NCBI GenBank assembly: GCA_035771175.1
Contig: CM069611.1
Coordinates: forward strand, 17,991,366 to 18,055,365
DNA from: Paratinospora sagittata
Taxonomy: Eukaryota > Streptophyta > Magnoliopsida > Ranunculales > Menispermaceae
Length of the DNA stretch: 64,000 nucleotides
Direction of reading: 5' to 3'
In this document: in pieces, positions 1-10,794 of the stretch
Position numbering within the stretch: position 1 is the stretch's first letter
Layout of the letters: every line of letters starts with the position of its first letter
The notes under the pieces: generated by a model
Database searches by the model: none
What the model saw: the letters and a program-made list of their open reading frames with translations, nothing else
Told to the model about the DNA's origin: nothing
Made by a program: the position numbers and the translations under genes

Positions 1-1958
1 ATCTTCAATCCTTGTTAGGACACGCCTACTGACAATGAGGTTACGCATAACACTCATCCGGGTCTAATTCCTAACGAAATGACACCAACTTGCCTTTGCA
101 AGTCTCACATGCTCCAATGCTAAAAAAAAATTATTTATGAATGCAAATTAAAACACAATGCAACAATATATGCATAACATATTTACATTCAAACATTTCA
201 TATATATATATAATGCCATACAAGAACCAAATCAAGAAAATATACTCACAGTACAAGACTTTCCAACTTAAATACAATCACCGTCGCTTTTGAGTCCAGC
301 TCCAATAAATCCAACTAACTCAACCTGTTACAACCACTCCATAATTCAATTTCATTTATTCATACCTATTTACATCTTCAATTTCTTAACTCACTTCAAA
401 TCACTAATAATAAAGATCAACCTGAAAAATATTATACACATTCTGTGAATTTAGATTCCAACTCACTTTAGGACTCATAAACAGTTGAAGAAACTTTTAT
501 CTCGTTTATGTGGTCAATATAGATATTTCCACAAGAAAGAACAGTGAAAATAAATTTTCAATTCATATTTTCACTAGTTCTTAGTTTTATTTTTCTCCTG
601 GAACATATATCAATTTTATTAAAAATATAATACATTCCTAAAATTATTCTGTCCACATCGACACGTATAAAATCCGTCATACTACCATTCTACTACCTTC
701 AACAGGTATTTTACTAAGATTTTACACGTTAACGAAGGTCACGAAAGTAAATTTTACTCACCAAAATTATATATTTAGTTACTAAAAATATCAAATCATA
801 TCCAAAAATCACAATCTTAGTAACGAAACATCTGGAATTCAGTTATCTACGATTCTATGATCTCAAACCGGAGTTTCACTGGATTCCAATTCCATTTTAT
901 TCACTGGATAGAATCACAGTACTATTTATGGTACTGTTCACATCATTGTTCATTGGAAACATGTAAATTTTTACTAAAATTGTCAAACGGTCTCCAAAAA
1001 TCATGAACTTACTATCGATGGACTCACAACAGTTCATTCTACCATTTTATAGCCTTAAACTGGAGTTTCATCAGGTTTTAATATGATTCGAAAGGTTTCC
1101 AATATAAACTCTAACTTCCAACCAACTTCCAATAGCCATAAAAATTCCAAATGAACAAATAAATGAAATCTAACCACATATTCGAGACTCTTACAGTCTA
1201 GAGAGTATTTTTCAACCTTTCGAACAAGTTTTCATCCAAGTTGGGTCAAAACTCCGATTTTGAAAACGTAGTAAAACGGCTCCCATAGCAAAAATTAATC
1301 CGAGAGACTCGTTACATCTAGCTTAGATATCAGTTTCACGAAGAACTAAAGTGAAAATCACTTACCGCGAGTCCCGATTTGAAGCGAATTCCGCATTTCT
1401 CCCTTCATTCTTCTTCTTTCTTCTCGGTTCTTCTTTCTCCTTCATTTCGCTTCTTTTCTCTCTTGCACCTTCTTTCCTTCTTTTTATTTTTATTTCTTTT
1501 TTTTTTTAACATTGGTGAGAGGTTGAAATGAGATGATAAGTGTATAAATAAAGTGATCCTATGCACCTCATATAACTTAATAAAACAACTTCCTCATCTT
1601 AATATTTAACTTTCATTCATTAAATCATACTATTCATTAATTCATTAAATCATACTACAATTCACATATTTAATTAACCAACCATAAATTAATCAATTTA
1701 ATTCAACTCCATTTTTTTTTTTAACTTGTAAGCACCCATATCAAATGATCCCATATATATCATCTTCATTTAATAATTTTATTTATTTAATAATTTTATT
1801 TATTTAATAATTTTATTTATTTACTAATACCCCTTAAATCTAGCATGTATTTTCATAAACGTATATATTTGCCTCTTACGTATAAAATATGTGTATTATA
1901 CATCGCGATATATGCGTAATTTAACGTATGTATTTAATTAAAACTACGGGTTGTTACA
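1..1958 (-). mobile_element. Chromovirus-type LTR, minus strand, cut by the window edge
   Basis: Read on the minus strand this begins at 1958 with TGTAACAACCCG and runs leftward out of the window. It is a diverged relative of the F-family LTR: bases 1-120 are the reverse complement of about 20880-20990, and 840-1380 match 19960-20480 in reverse. A clean 5' splice-site-like GCG/GTAAGT sits at 1366/1365 (minus strand); the equivalent in F reads ATAAGT. Whether this is a solo LTR or part of an element cannot be seen because the other end lies outside. Confidence 0.8.
1771..1821. repeat. 17-bp tandem repeat, three copies
   Basis: Three consecutive identical copies of a 17-base AT-only unit (TAATAATTTTATTTATT) lie inside the minus-strand LTR. 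This is ordinary AT-rich slippage expansion. Confidence 0.9.
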
Positions 1959-2110
1959 CATCATGAGTGAGTAAATCTCGACCAGGACTGGGGGCAGGTC
2001 CCCAGTCGTGGTCGAAGGGGGCCTCGACCATGGCCAAGGCAAGGTGCCTCGATCGTGGCCAAAGCGTCATTCCCGGTCATGACTGAAGTAATTTTCTTGG
2101 TTGTGATTGA
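1959..2110. repeat. GC-rich phrase repeats with a hairpin
   Basis: A GC-rich island in AT-rich DNA. Arms at 1980-1993 and 2000-2013 are complementary over 13 of 14 bases with a 6-base loop. Several variants of CTCGACCATGGCC follow (2032-2062). No open frame of interest is present. 2111-2805 holds nothing I recognise. Confidence 0.6.
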
Positions 2111-2805
2111 GGGCGTCTTCTTCATTTTATTTCCTTGGTTTTTTTTTGGGCAATGTTTGGGCTAATCTTGGGTTTGCCTCTTTTTTGGCATAACAAGGAT
2201 ATTGTTGGTTTTTATCATTGTCGATGCTTCAATGCCGAAGTTGTATCACTTTGATCAAGTTGTATGTCCATGGTTAGGTGTGTGCTTTGTTGGGATTTTA
2301 ATTATGACTTGTAAATGGTCGATATTGGGTGTAACAAATATAGTGTGTAATACATGCACTTTTGCTACCTTCCATCTTCAAAGCCTTCATACTTTCTTTT
2401 TATTTGTTTCATAAAATATATTATTATTTTAGTATATGTAACATTTCTAAAACAATTATTCGTTCTAAAAGCTATGGGTAAAAAACATTGATTTACTTTA
2501 TTTTTCAACATTTTTTCATACATATACACATCATTTTAATACATAATTTAATACAATCTAAAGATGATGAGGTATTGCAATTTACATTACAACACAATAC
2601 CCATATCATTTTAGCATTGGTTCTTCGTTGAAAAGTGTCTAATACCTCTTTATATACTTGTAGGGAGGCGCACATTTGAGCTCAACTTATATTCAACAAC
2701 CACCCTTCTCATAAGACAAGGAAAGAAGAGGAGTCGGATTTTATCTTCTTACTCAAGTGAATGAGCTCTTCATGAATATTTATCAAAATTGACTACACAA
2801 TTATG

Positions 2806-2905
2806 TAGGGGTGGTAATTCGGGCCGACAAGCCCACAAACCTATTAGAGTGGCCTAGCCCAGTCTACGTTAAGATTAGGCTAGGCTGGGCCAGCCCATTT
2901 GTTAA
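2806..2905 (+). mobile_element. Possible hAT-type element terminus
   Basis: TAGGGGTGGTAATTCGGGCC at 2806 matches the terminal inverted repeat of the two better supported hAT-like elements further right. A GGGCC-rich stretch follows, as in those elements. I found no matching opposite end or 8-bp duplication, so this is probably a truncated copy. 2906-3513 shows no feature I can support beyond low-complexity A/T runs. Confidence 0.35.
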
Positions 2906-3706
2906 AATCTTAGTCTTGCCCTTCTCAATAACTAATTATCCTATTGGCTCATTGGACACTTAATTGGACAATGTGATTATGTTAACCAATTATGTGATCA
3001 CTTATTTTAAACAATAAATTTATTAAAAAAAAAATATTTACAATAGGGAGAGAATAAGTAGTTGTGGAAGAATTTTATTTAAAAGAAAAAACAAAACAAA
3101 ACCTCAATTGAAAGACGTTGAGAACGGTATTTTACGCCTTTTGAAACATTTATTAGTTGATGGGATGTTACAAATGGTTTAGAGGCGCAAGTACAACTAG
3201 TTCTTTTCCAATAGAGTTGAAGTGAAAGATATTATTGATGAGATTTGATTATATTGCTACCAATTTGACTATAAATTGAGTGGGTTATGTAGATTAGGTA
3301 GTAGGTTTGTAATAGTAGTTCATGTAAATCAGCCTAAGAGATAGATGAAATTATATAGCTATATTTCTAGTTTTAACTTCATTAGAAATGATCTTAAGTA
3401 TTTTCAAATCTTTAAAATGATGTTTTAAGTGTCGATTCAATATGAATGTGTTTGTGCAAAATGTTTTGAAAAGAAAATCAAGTTTAAGTGTTAAGTGGTT
3501 GACCAGCGCGCTCTGTAACACCCCATACTTGTGGTCAAACTTATATGTTGACTTGTACGTTTTGTCAGACGTATTTATAGGCATATATGTACGTAGATGG
3601 CCATAGAATATGATATTTTTATGTATCCTAGTGTTGTAGAAACCCCAGGTCCCTAAACTTGGCACTTAGGGTGTGAAAACTTAGAATATAAGTCTGAACA
3701 CTAGAA

Positions 3707-3977
3707 GCGCGCTCTCATGCGGAACAACGCACTGTAGTAATGGTAGACAATGGCTAAATTTTGGTTTTGGAGCAGAAGCCCGCTCTTAAGAGGAGCAACG
3801 CACTCCAGTGGTGTTAGACAAAAATCAAGCTCTCTGAAATGTGTAGAAGCGCGCTCCCAGTTGGGGGTAGAAGCATGCTCCAAGTTGAGGGAGAAGCGTG
3901 CTCCTTGCAGGTGACAAAGACAAGATCTATTTCTAGGCAAGGACGAGCACACTCCTAGAGAGAGAAGCGCACTCTTG
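3707..3977 (+). repeat. Array of AGAAGCGCGCTCC-like motifs in LTR A
   Basis: At least seven variants of GAAGCGCGCTCC occur here (around 3707, 3773, 3845, 3869, 3892, 3944 and 3964), ending about 50 bases before the TATA-like box. The same motif is arrayed in LTR B on the other strand. The position suggests U3 regulatory repeats; that role is inferred. Confidence 0.75.
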
Positions 3978-5189
3978 GACATTATGACAACTTGTTAAAA
4001 CTGTCGGTGTGGCTGTTTGCACGCATATAAAAAGAGTTTCGCGGCTCATTCTAGCTCATTTGGGTTGGGTTCTTTACAGAGAAAGAGGAGAAACGAAAAG
4101 GGAAGGAGGAACAAGGCTAGGGTTTGGAGATTCGAAGCTAAGGTAGGGTTTTTTTTACCCTGAAACTTAAGAATTCTTATTCTCTCCTTCGATTTATTCA
4201 ACATATATATTTGAATTTGGTCTAATTTGGAGATGTTTTGGACAAAATTGGGGTATTCTGGAAGTGTGGATTTTGTGGGTCTTGTTGCCTAATTGTATTC
4301 CTAAATTTATTCTTGATGAAAAATGGATCTATGGCATGTAAAATTAGGAAGAAATACGGATTGTTTGTTGAAAATGATCAAACCTTGTTCAGTTGAAGCA
4401 ACTAAAGATTTGATCATGTTCAAGTGTGGGTTTAGGGTAAATTAGCTAGGGATTTTGATTTAATTAGATTCCATTGTGTTGTTTAGAAAAAAATGGTTGT
4501 GAGAATTGTTGGATTTTGGTGTGATCACCTGGGATTAGTGAGCAGCTTGCGTAGAATTTTGATAGAAAGTGTGCGATTTGTGATAGAAACCTGTTGTGTG
4601 AGTATTTCTTACCTTTGGTCTTATGTATGACATTATATGTATAAATCTGGTTTGTGAAATATAAGCATGCCAGTGTAATTGCATTTATGTTTTGAATGCA
4701 TGAAATGATTTATATTGGAGCATGTCTTGGATTTGCCTAAGTGGGTCTTAGACATGAGTAACCTTCCTTTTGGGGGAACCTACTAGGAATGAGATTTGCA
4801 TGAGTGGTTGATCGACACTTATGGTCATTGGTACTGTTCTAGTTAGGAATGAAAACCCAAGAATGGTTACTTGATAATGAGTATTGACAGCTTAGGGCTA
4901 CCTTCATAAATGCATAATGAGGAGTGGTGAAGTCTCACTCTAATACTTGGATGATGGGAGAAGAATGTATGGTTTTTCACTGGATTTGCACTGCTTGAAA
5001 ATGGTTACATGAGACAACTTATATATGGCATGTAATGTATTTGATCAGCTCAATTGCATACGGTTGTTTATACTTGTTTTAAATGTTATGTTTTGCCTAT
5101 TGATGCATGTATATGATGTCATAGATAGAATATTCACTAAGTTAGTTGTAGCTCACCCAAATTCTCTCATTCTTTTTAGGAAAAGACGT

Positions 5190-5236
5190 CAAGGGCAAGG
5201 GCAAGGGCAAGGGCAAGGGCAAGGGAAAGGGAAAGG
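5190..5236 (+). repeat. GGGCAA hexamer repeat
   Basis: About five GGGCAA units grade into GGGAAA. They lie directly after the 3' splice-site-like AG of LTR A. Related purine-rich tracts follow the same site in LTRs B, C and F. Confidence 0.9.
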
Positions 5237-5257
5237 CTCGAGAAGATTGATTCCTGC

Positions 5258-7294
5258 TTTCATGACCCCCTTCGTAAGGTGACGTCATGACTGACACAGA
5301 ATACCATATACGACGTACCTAGACATATATAATACTCTATCAGCCTCTTCCTGAAAGAAATACACTCAAAATTTACTAAATATTTCGATAGAATCTCCCC
5401 GTAAACATGAGGTTCCACATACACCTGATAATCTCATTAAATCACATCTAAACACATACCTCAAGATTTAAATCTCACCTAACATGTATATATGTCAAAT
5501 CTAATTCCCATATATACATATCCACAATAACAGCATCAAGTCATTCCATAATACCCAAATATTCACAATCATAATCTCATAAGACTTCAATACCTTCAAG
5601 TCTCAGAACCATGATCCATTTATAGATGAACAAAATCCAAATCTCACATACATCTACTAACCTATAGCATTTTCTTTTATGTACATACCATACACTAACC
5701 ATTATATATATATAATGTAGTGTTACATATACATATACATATCCAAAATAATATGACACAAAACCAACTCCCTGTACACATACTTACATCACCAAATAGA
5801 CAAGCTCAGTCAACTCTCTGGAGCCTTGCCTTTGCCTTTGCCTTTGTAATTTGCACCTATAATAAAAAAGGAGCGGGGTGAACTACAACAAGCCTAGTGA
5901 GTAATCTAATAATTACATTATATATGCATCAATAAGAAAACATGACATTCAATCAATATCATAAACTCGATATGCAATTCACATATAAATATCCATACAT
6001 GATTCAAGCATTTTTTTTTTTTTGCGCCACTCTATACATATCATACAATGCATACATATCAAATCCTTACATATGGTACATTAGCACATCATCCCTTGGT
6101 AGGCATATCAAATGAGAGATGTCTCACCTTACCAATCACTCCGATCATTCCTAAGGGCCTGATCCATAAGTCATCTTCTTACAAATTCTCTCTTACAATG
6201 AAAATGATCTCATGCCTTTCTTATAATAAGAAGCTTAAGCATGTTTGATATTTAAAACAAAGATTTCATGCATTCAAGGAATAGTATAAAACATAGCAAT
6301 CATACATGCTAACATTTCAAAAACAAGGGTTTATATATACTACAATGCTATACAGAAAACCAAAATAGAAATACTCACAATGTATTGGTGTAAGACTTTA
6401 CACCAACAAACTTTTCTCTACACTTTAACAATACTCAATGCACAACAACTTTGGCTAAGGCCACACTAGTCCAAATTGCCCAATTTCACACTCAAAACAC
6501 TAAGCCAATTTTCCAATTCTTGATTGCTACAGGACAAGCATCTCACTTGTGTTCATCACCAAATCTCAGAATTCATCAATTCATCTACCAACCTCTGCAA
6601 TATAACATTACAAATAATTCAATATCACTTTTTCCAGCTTGCAATCTAGCCATGGGAATCCAACAAATTTCATATACGTTATACAAGTTGAAGAGAGGAA
6701 TTCAAATCTGTAATTTTCAAACCCAAAAACCATGAATCTCACCTTGGATTTGGCTCTCCAAGCTCACGCTTTCTCTTCCTCTTGCTAGGTCTGGGTTTTC
6801 CTAACTTCAGCAAGCTCAAAATGAGCTGAAATGGTCGAAACAAGTGGCTATAACAGGCATAAACCGCCACACTGACTATAAAAAAAATGCCAGGCCCACC
6901 GAGGAGCGGCTTCACCCCTTGGGGAGCGCGCTTCTCGCCTGACCAAAAAATAGATTTTTGGAAATCCCATGAGGAGCCCATTTCTCCTATACCAGGAGCA
7001 TGCTTCTCCCTTAAGGAGCGCGCTTTTCTGAACTTTCCTAAAAGTAGTTCTCTCGGGTTTGCCATAGGAGCGCGCTTCTCCCCTTAGGGAGCGTGCTTCT
7101 TGCACTCAAATCCAAAATTTTCACTAAGTGTTGGGCATTTTATGATGCAACTAGCCTCCTAGGGTACCAATAACCCTACTATACTTGGATTTTATTTATT
7201 TAAATGTCATGTACATATGTATACGCATACAAATATGTCTGACAATATGTATTAGTCAACGTACAACTTTGACTCGTACATACAGGGCGTTACA
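5258..7294 (-). mobile_element. LTR B, chromovirus-type, minus strand, near complete
   Basis: On the minus strand it runs from TGTAACGCCCTG at 7294 to a decayed 3' terminus near 5258 that aligns with the CGTCGTGACA end of the F family. It carries the GCGCGCTCC array (6898-7105), a TATA-like sequence near 6880, a 5' splice-site-like AAG/GTGAGA at 6743/6742, and a 3' splice-site-like TATTATAG/GTG at 5857/5856 after a CACTAGGC..AGTTCACCC motif. No direct repeat was found at its ends (CGCTC left of A, CCTGC right of B). Confidence 0.75.
6898..7105 (-). repeat. Array of GAAGCGCGCTCC motifs in LTR B
   Basis: Read on the minus strand, about seven copies or variants of GAAGCGCGCTCC separated by CTAAGGG-type spacers. 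This is the same motif as in LTR A and lies just upstream of the TATA-like sequence of LTR B. Confidence 0.75.
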
Positions 7295-8601
7295 CCTGCT
7301 TTTGCTTCCTTTGAATGTATGGGTTTGAGAAATTCGGGAAGACTTTGTATTTTGGATATATACATGTTATATAACATTACTTATACATATTATAACTTAG
7401 ATGTGTGAACATGTATATAAAGATGAATTACTAGATTTGATTAATGTGGATGTTATGAGAGAAAATGGTCTTGTATATTGTGATATGTACAGGTTTTGTG
7501 GACAGGCTAGGCTAACTGGGTGTGAGATGTGTCAGGATATGACACGTGTGATACTCTATACCGGACGTGACATTACCCTATGGAGGAGGTCGCAACATGC
7601 TCCCTATAATGACCAGTCCACTCCCAGCGTGGTCACTTAACTCTTTGGTTTGCCACTGTTACAAGTGTGTTCCGTTATGGAGTAGCGTGTTGCCCTGATC
7701 CCAGAAAATGTATTGGTCTCTATGTATTATAGACCAACACGCTTTCCTCTGGAGAAGCACGCTATTCTAATAACCAGAAATTGGGCCTCTCTCAAATTGC
7801 TGCCAACAGCGAATTGCCTTCTAAGCGGAGTTGAGAATGGTTTAATTTCTTCCACCACCAACACGTTGATATTTGTGTCAGGGAAAAACTAACTTTTCTA
7901 GGTTGTGATAGTGATATTTGGCACATGATTTCCTCTTTCATACAACGTCCTTTTGTGCAATTTTTTGAACAAAATTTGCCCCATACATTGGTGTGAAAGA
8001 ATCAAACCGTTTGATTTGAATTTCAAACTCGAATCAGAGCTTTTCTTGGAGATTGAACCTTAATCTTGCACACTCTTTGTTTTCCATATAAAAAAATGTT
8101 GTGCTCTTTGAGAGACACAACTAACACACTATTTGCAATTTCAACTGTGTTCAAAGCTTTCTAAAGTTTTCTAAGTCTTGAACTTCAATATACAGTGTTC
8201 ACTTTGGATTAAAACGAGCTCATTGAAATATTTCAAGTGATTCAAATGAGATTTTCAAAAATCTCTATTCACTGCTCTTGCACTCATACTTTGTCTTCTT
8301 TGGACCAAATCTTTGAGTAAGGTTCATTAGAGATTGTAAGTATTTTTGGGGAGTTTTGGATAAGAAAATCCTCCTCTTTAACTCATTTGTATTTTAAGCG
8401 ACTTGTTAGCCACTAAGAAGTTCTCTTGAAGAGAACAATTTTTGTAAAGGTCCCCACTCCTGGAAGTTGAGTTGTACACGATTTTGACCCCACCCTTGAA
8501 GTAGGATCCTTAGTGGGTTAGAAAAAACTGATTTTATTTTTGAACGGGTTTTTAAATTATGTAAATAGTCCAATTCACCTCCCTCTTGGACTTTACTAAC
8601 A
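7295..8601 (+). mobile_element. Ty1/copia LTR remnant
   Basis: The right end reads CCAATTCACCTCCCTCTTGGAC..ACTAACA (to 8601), the 3' terminus shared with the SIRE-like LTRs at 45561, 54756 and 62183. A TATA-like ATATAAAAAAA lies at about 8084. A few short TAGCGTGTT / AACACGCT motifs occur at 7650-7775. The left boundary is uncertain and no PBS or gag follows. 8602-9348 is AT-rich and I see nothing in it. Confidence 0.55.
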
Positions 8602-9499
8602 TAGTATAGATTTTATTGTTCGCTTTCATTAATTTAGGATTTTCTAACTATTATGGAAAAAAAAAATACTATTTCATATAATAGATAAAAACTCTTTTTC
8701 TAACTATTTATTAGATATTTAGCAAAACTTTAATAACATTAGTCTAATTACACCTACGTTTTTTAAACTAAGTAATTTAATATTTTTAAAATTTATTGAA
8801 TGCTATTTATTCTAAAAGTTTTTTGAGCATAACGGAGGATTACAAACTTTTATATAATTATTTTTCTATAAGAATTAAAGAAAATTAGAGACGCACCATT
8901 TTAAGTTTCTTTTTTCATAAAATTGTATGACTTTTGTTAATTTGAAGACTTATTAGGAGTCAATATAGGCAAGGACACAATAATCTTTATTAGTACTATT
9001 TTATTAAAGTTAATAGTATTTTCTGAAATATATTTTTAAAAAATAATATTCTTTAATATCTATACTCATAGAATACTCATATAATGTTTCTAGATGAAGT
9101 CATATTTTGCTAAAGTTTTAAAATTTTTCTTTAAAAGTTTATCACATATATATAATATTCTGTATTTTGAGCTTTATAATTTAAAATTTTCATATTTTGT
9201 ACTTAGAAATAAAATTTTTACTCTTAATTATTCTCATTCCAACTTTTAATTATAAAAGATAAGTTAATGTTTATTAGTGGAAGATTCGACCAACACCAAA
9301 TTATAGAATGAACTCACTAGAACTAAAATTCGAGTTGGATCTATCAGTTAGGGGTGGCAATTTGGCTTGGGGCGGCCCGACCTAGTCCCAAAACTTATTG
9401 GGCGGGTTCGGGATTACAAAGCTAGACCCAGCTCGCCTCGTGAACCGGCCGATCCAAAGGCTCAGCCCGAAGGCCTGACCCAAAGGCTCAAAATAAATA

Positions 9500-9554
<55 letters not shown>
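9500..9554. repeat. (TA)n(TG)n microsatellite
   Basis: About 13 TA units run directly into about 14 TG units, inside the outer hAT-like element. Confidence 0.95.
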
Positions 9555-9556
<2 letters not shown>

Positions 9557-9923
9557 TAAGAGTATATCAAATGAAAAAAAGAGAGAGACATGATCAAGAT
9601 TCAAGAGTGTGATATAATTAAGAGTATATACAATATATATATACATACACAAACACACATGACACACCCACATATATGTGGTCAATATATATTAAGAGTA
9701 TATATATATATATAAGAGTATAGTTTTAGAATTAAAAAAATTGTTGTAACATTCTAATATGTAGTTTTCATAGTAAATTAAAAAAATTAGGTTTTAAAAT
9801 TATTTTCTATTTATTTAGAAATCAATAAATAATATTTTTTATTTTTGTGTTTATTTAATTATTGAATTTTATATTTTATATTTATTTTTTAACCTTAAAT
9901 ATTTTTGGTTATATTGTGGGTCC

Positions 9924-10606
9924 TAGGGGTGGAAGCCAACCCGACCAACCCGACCGAACCAAACCAAACCAAACCTGACAGGTTGGGTTAGGTTGGCTAG
10001 GTGTATGAGTTGGGTTGGGTTGAAAAATCCCAACCCGAACTAGTTTGGGTTGGGTCACGGGTTGGGAGCCTAAAAAACTGACCCAACCCAACTTAACCCA
10101 AACAAATTAATAACCTTAACTCTAAAAATCTTCTTTCCCTCTCGTTCTATATGGAGATTGAAGCTTAGAAGTGGCTCAAACTCATCAATCTTTCGCGTTA
10201 TTCACAACTTGATGCTACTTTAAACTATCTTGAATTTGTATTTGTGGTTGTAATGAAACTCTTTTAAGACTTTTTTGATGAAACTCTTTTCAATTTGTAT
10301 TTGTCATATTATGATAAGGTGGTGGATGAATGTGATTTATTTAAAACATCTTGATATTTATGGTTAAATATTTGAAACATTAATACATGTTTGATGTCTA
10401 TTAGTGTAGAATTTGTATGTGATATTTAAAGGTATAATTTAACTCATTTCAAGATTTTCAACCCGAATGACCAACCCAACCCAATCCGAACTAGTTTGGG
10501 TTGGGTTGGGTTGAGAGGCGGTTTGGTTTGGGTTGGGTTGAGAGGTGGTTTGGTTTGAGTTGGGTTGAAATTTGGCTCCAACCCAACCCAACCCATTACA
10601 CCCCTA
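9924..10606. mobile_element. Inner hAT-like MITE
   Basis: Starts TAGGGGTGG and ends CACCCCTA, flanked by 8-bp duplications GTGGGTCC (9916-9923) and GTGGGTCT (10607-10614). The subterminal regions are rich in AACCCAACCC / GGGTTGGG in opposite orientations. 683 bp, no transposase. Confidence 0.8.
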
Positions 10607-10794
10607 GTGGGTCTAAAAGCTCGGTCCAAAAGCCTAATCTAAAGGCCCGGTTCATATAATTTTTGGGTTGGGTTTCTGCAGAAGTTTTTTAATATCGGGT
10701 CGGCCCGGCCTATCAGGACCCCTTCACAAATCCCCTGGGCATCCTGACCGGCACAGGAATCTAACAATCCTATCTCCCATAGGACCATTAGACC

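Larger units (their letters stand above)
3514..5257 (+). mobile_element. LTR A, chromovirus-type, 3' truncated
   Basis: Starts TGTAACACCCCATAC at 3514. In order it holds a GC-rich motif array in U3 (3707-3977), a TATA-like TATAAAAAG at about 4026, a 5' splice-site-like AAG/GTAGGG at 4142/4143, and a 3' splice-site-like TTTTTTAG/G at 5179/5180 preceded by CACTAAGTTAG..AGCTCACCC. A purine-rich GGGCAA repeat follows. It stops near 5257, where it meets LTR B in the opposite direction, so the last several hundred bases normal for this LTR type are missing. No coding region of its own. Confidence 0.75.

Noticed and set aside
2202..2414. 70-codon open frame with hydrophobic stretches
   Set aside because: AT-rich DNA, no start context, no homology that I can recognise; likely chance.
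5025..5282. Open frame ending in Gly-Gln repeats
   Set aside because: It lies in the U5-side of LTR A. The repeat is the GGGCAA microsatellite and there is no sign of coding selection.
6739..7105. Overlapping open frames rich in Arg-Gly-Glu and Ala-Arg
   Set aside because: They are translations of the GCGCGCTCC motif array in LTR B.
9500..9554. Z-DNA or special regulatory element from the TA/TG run
   Set aside because: An ordinary dinucleotide microsatellite in a MITE; nothing else supports a function.
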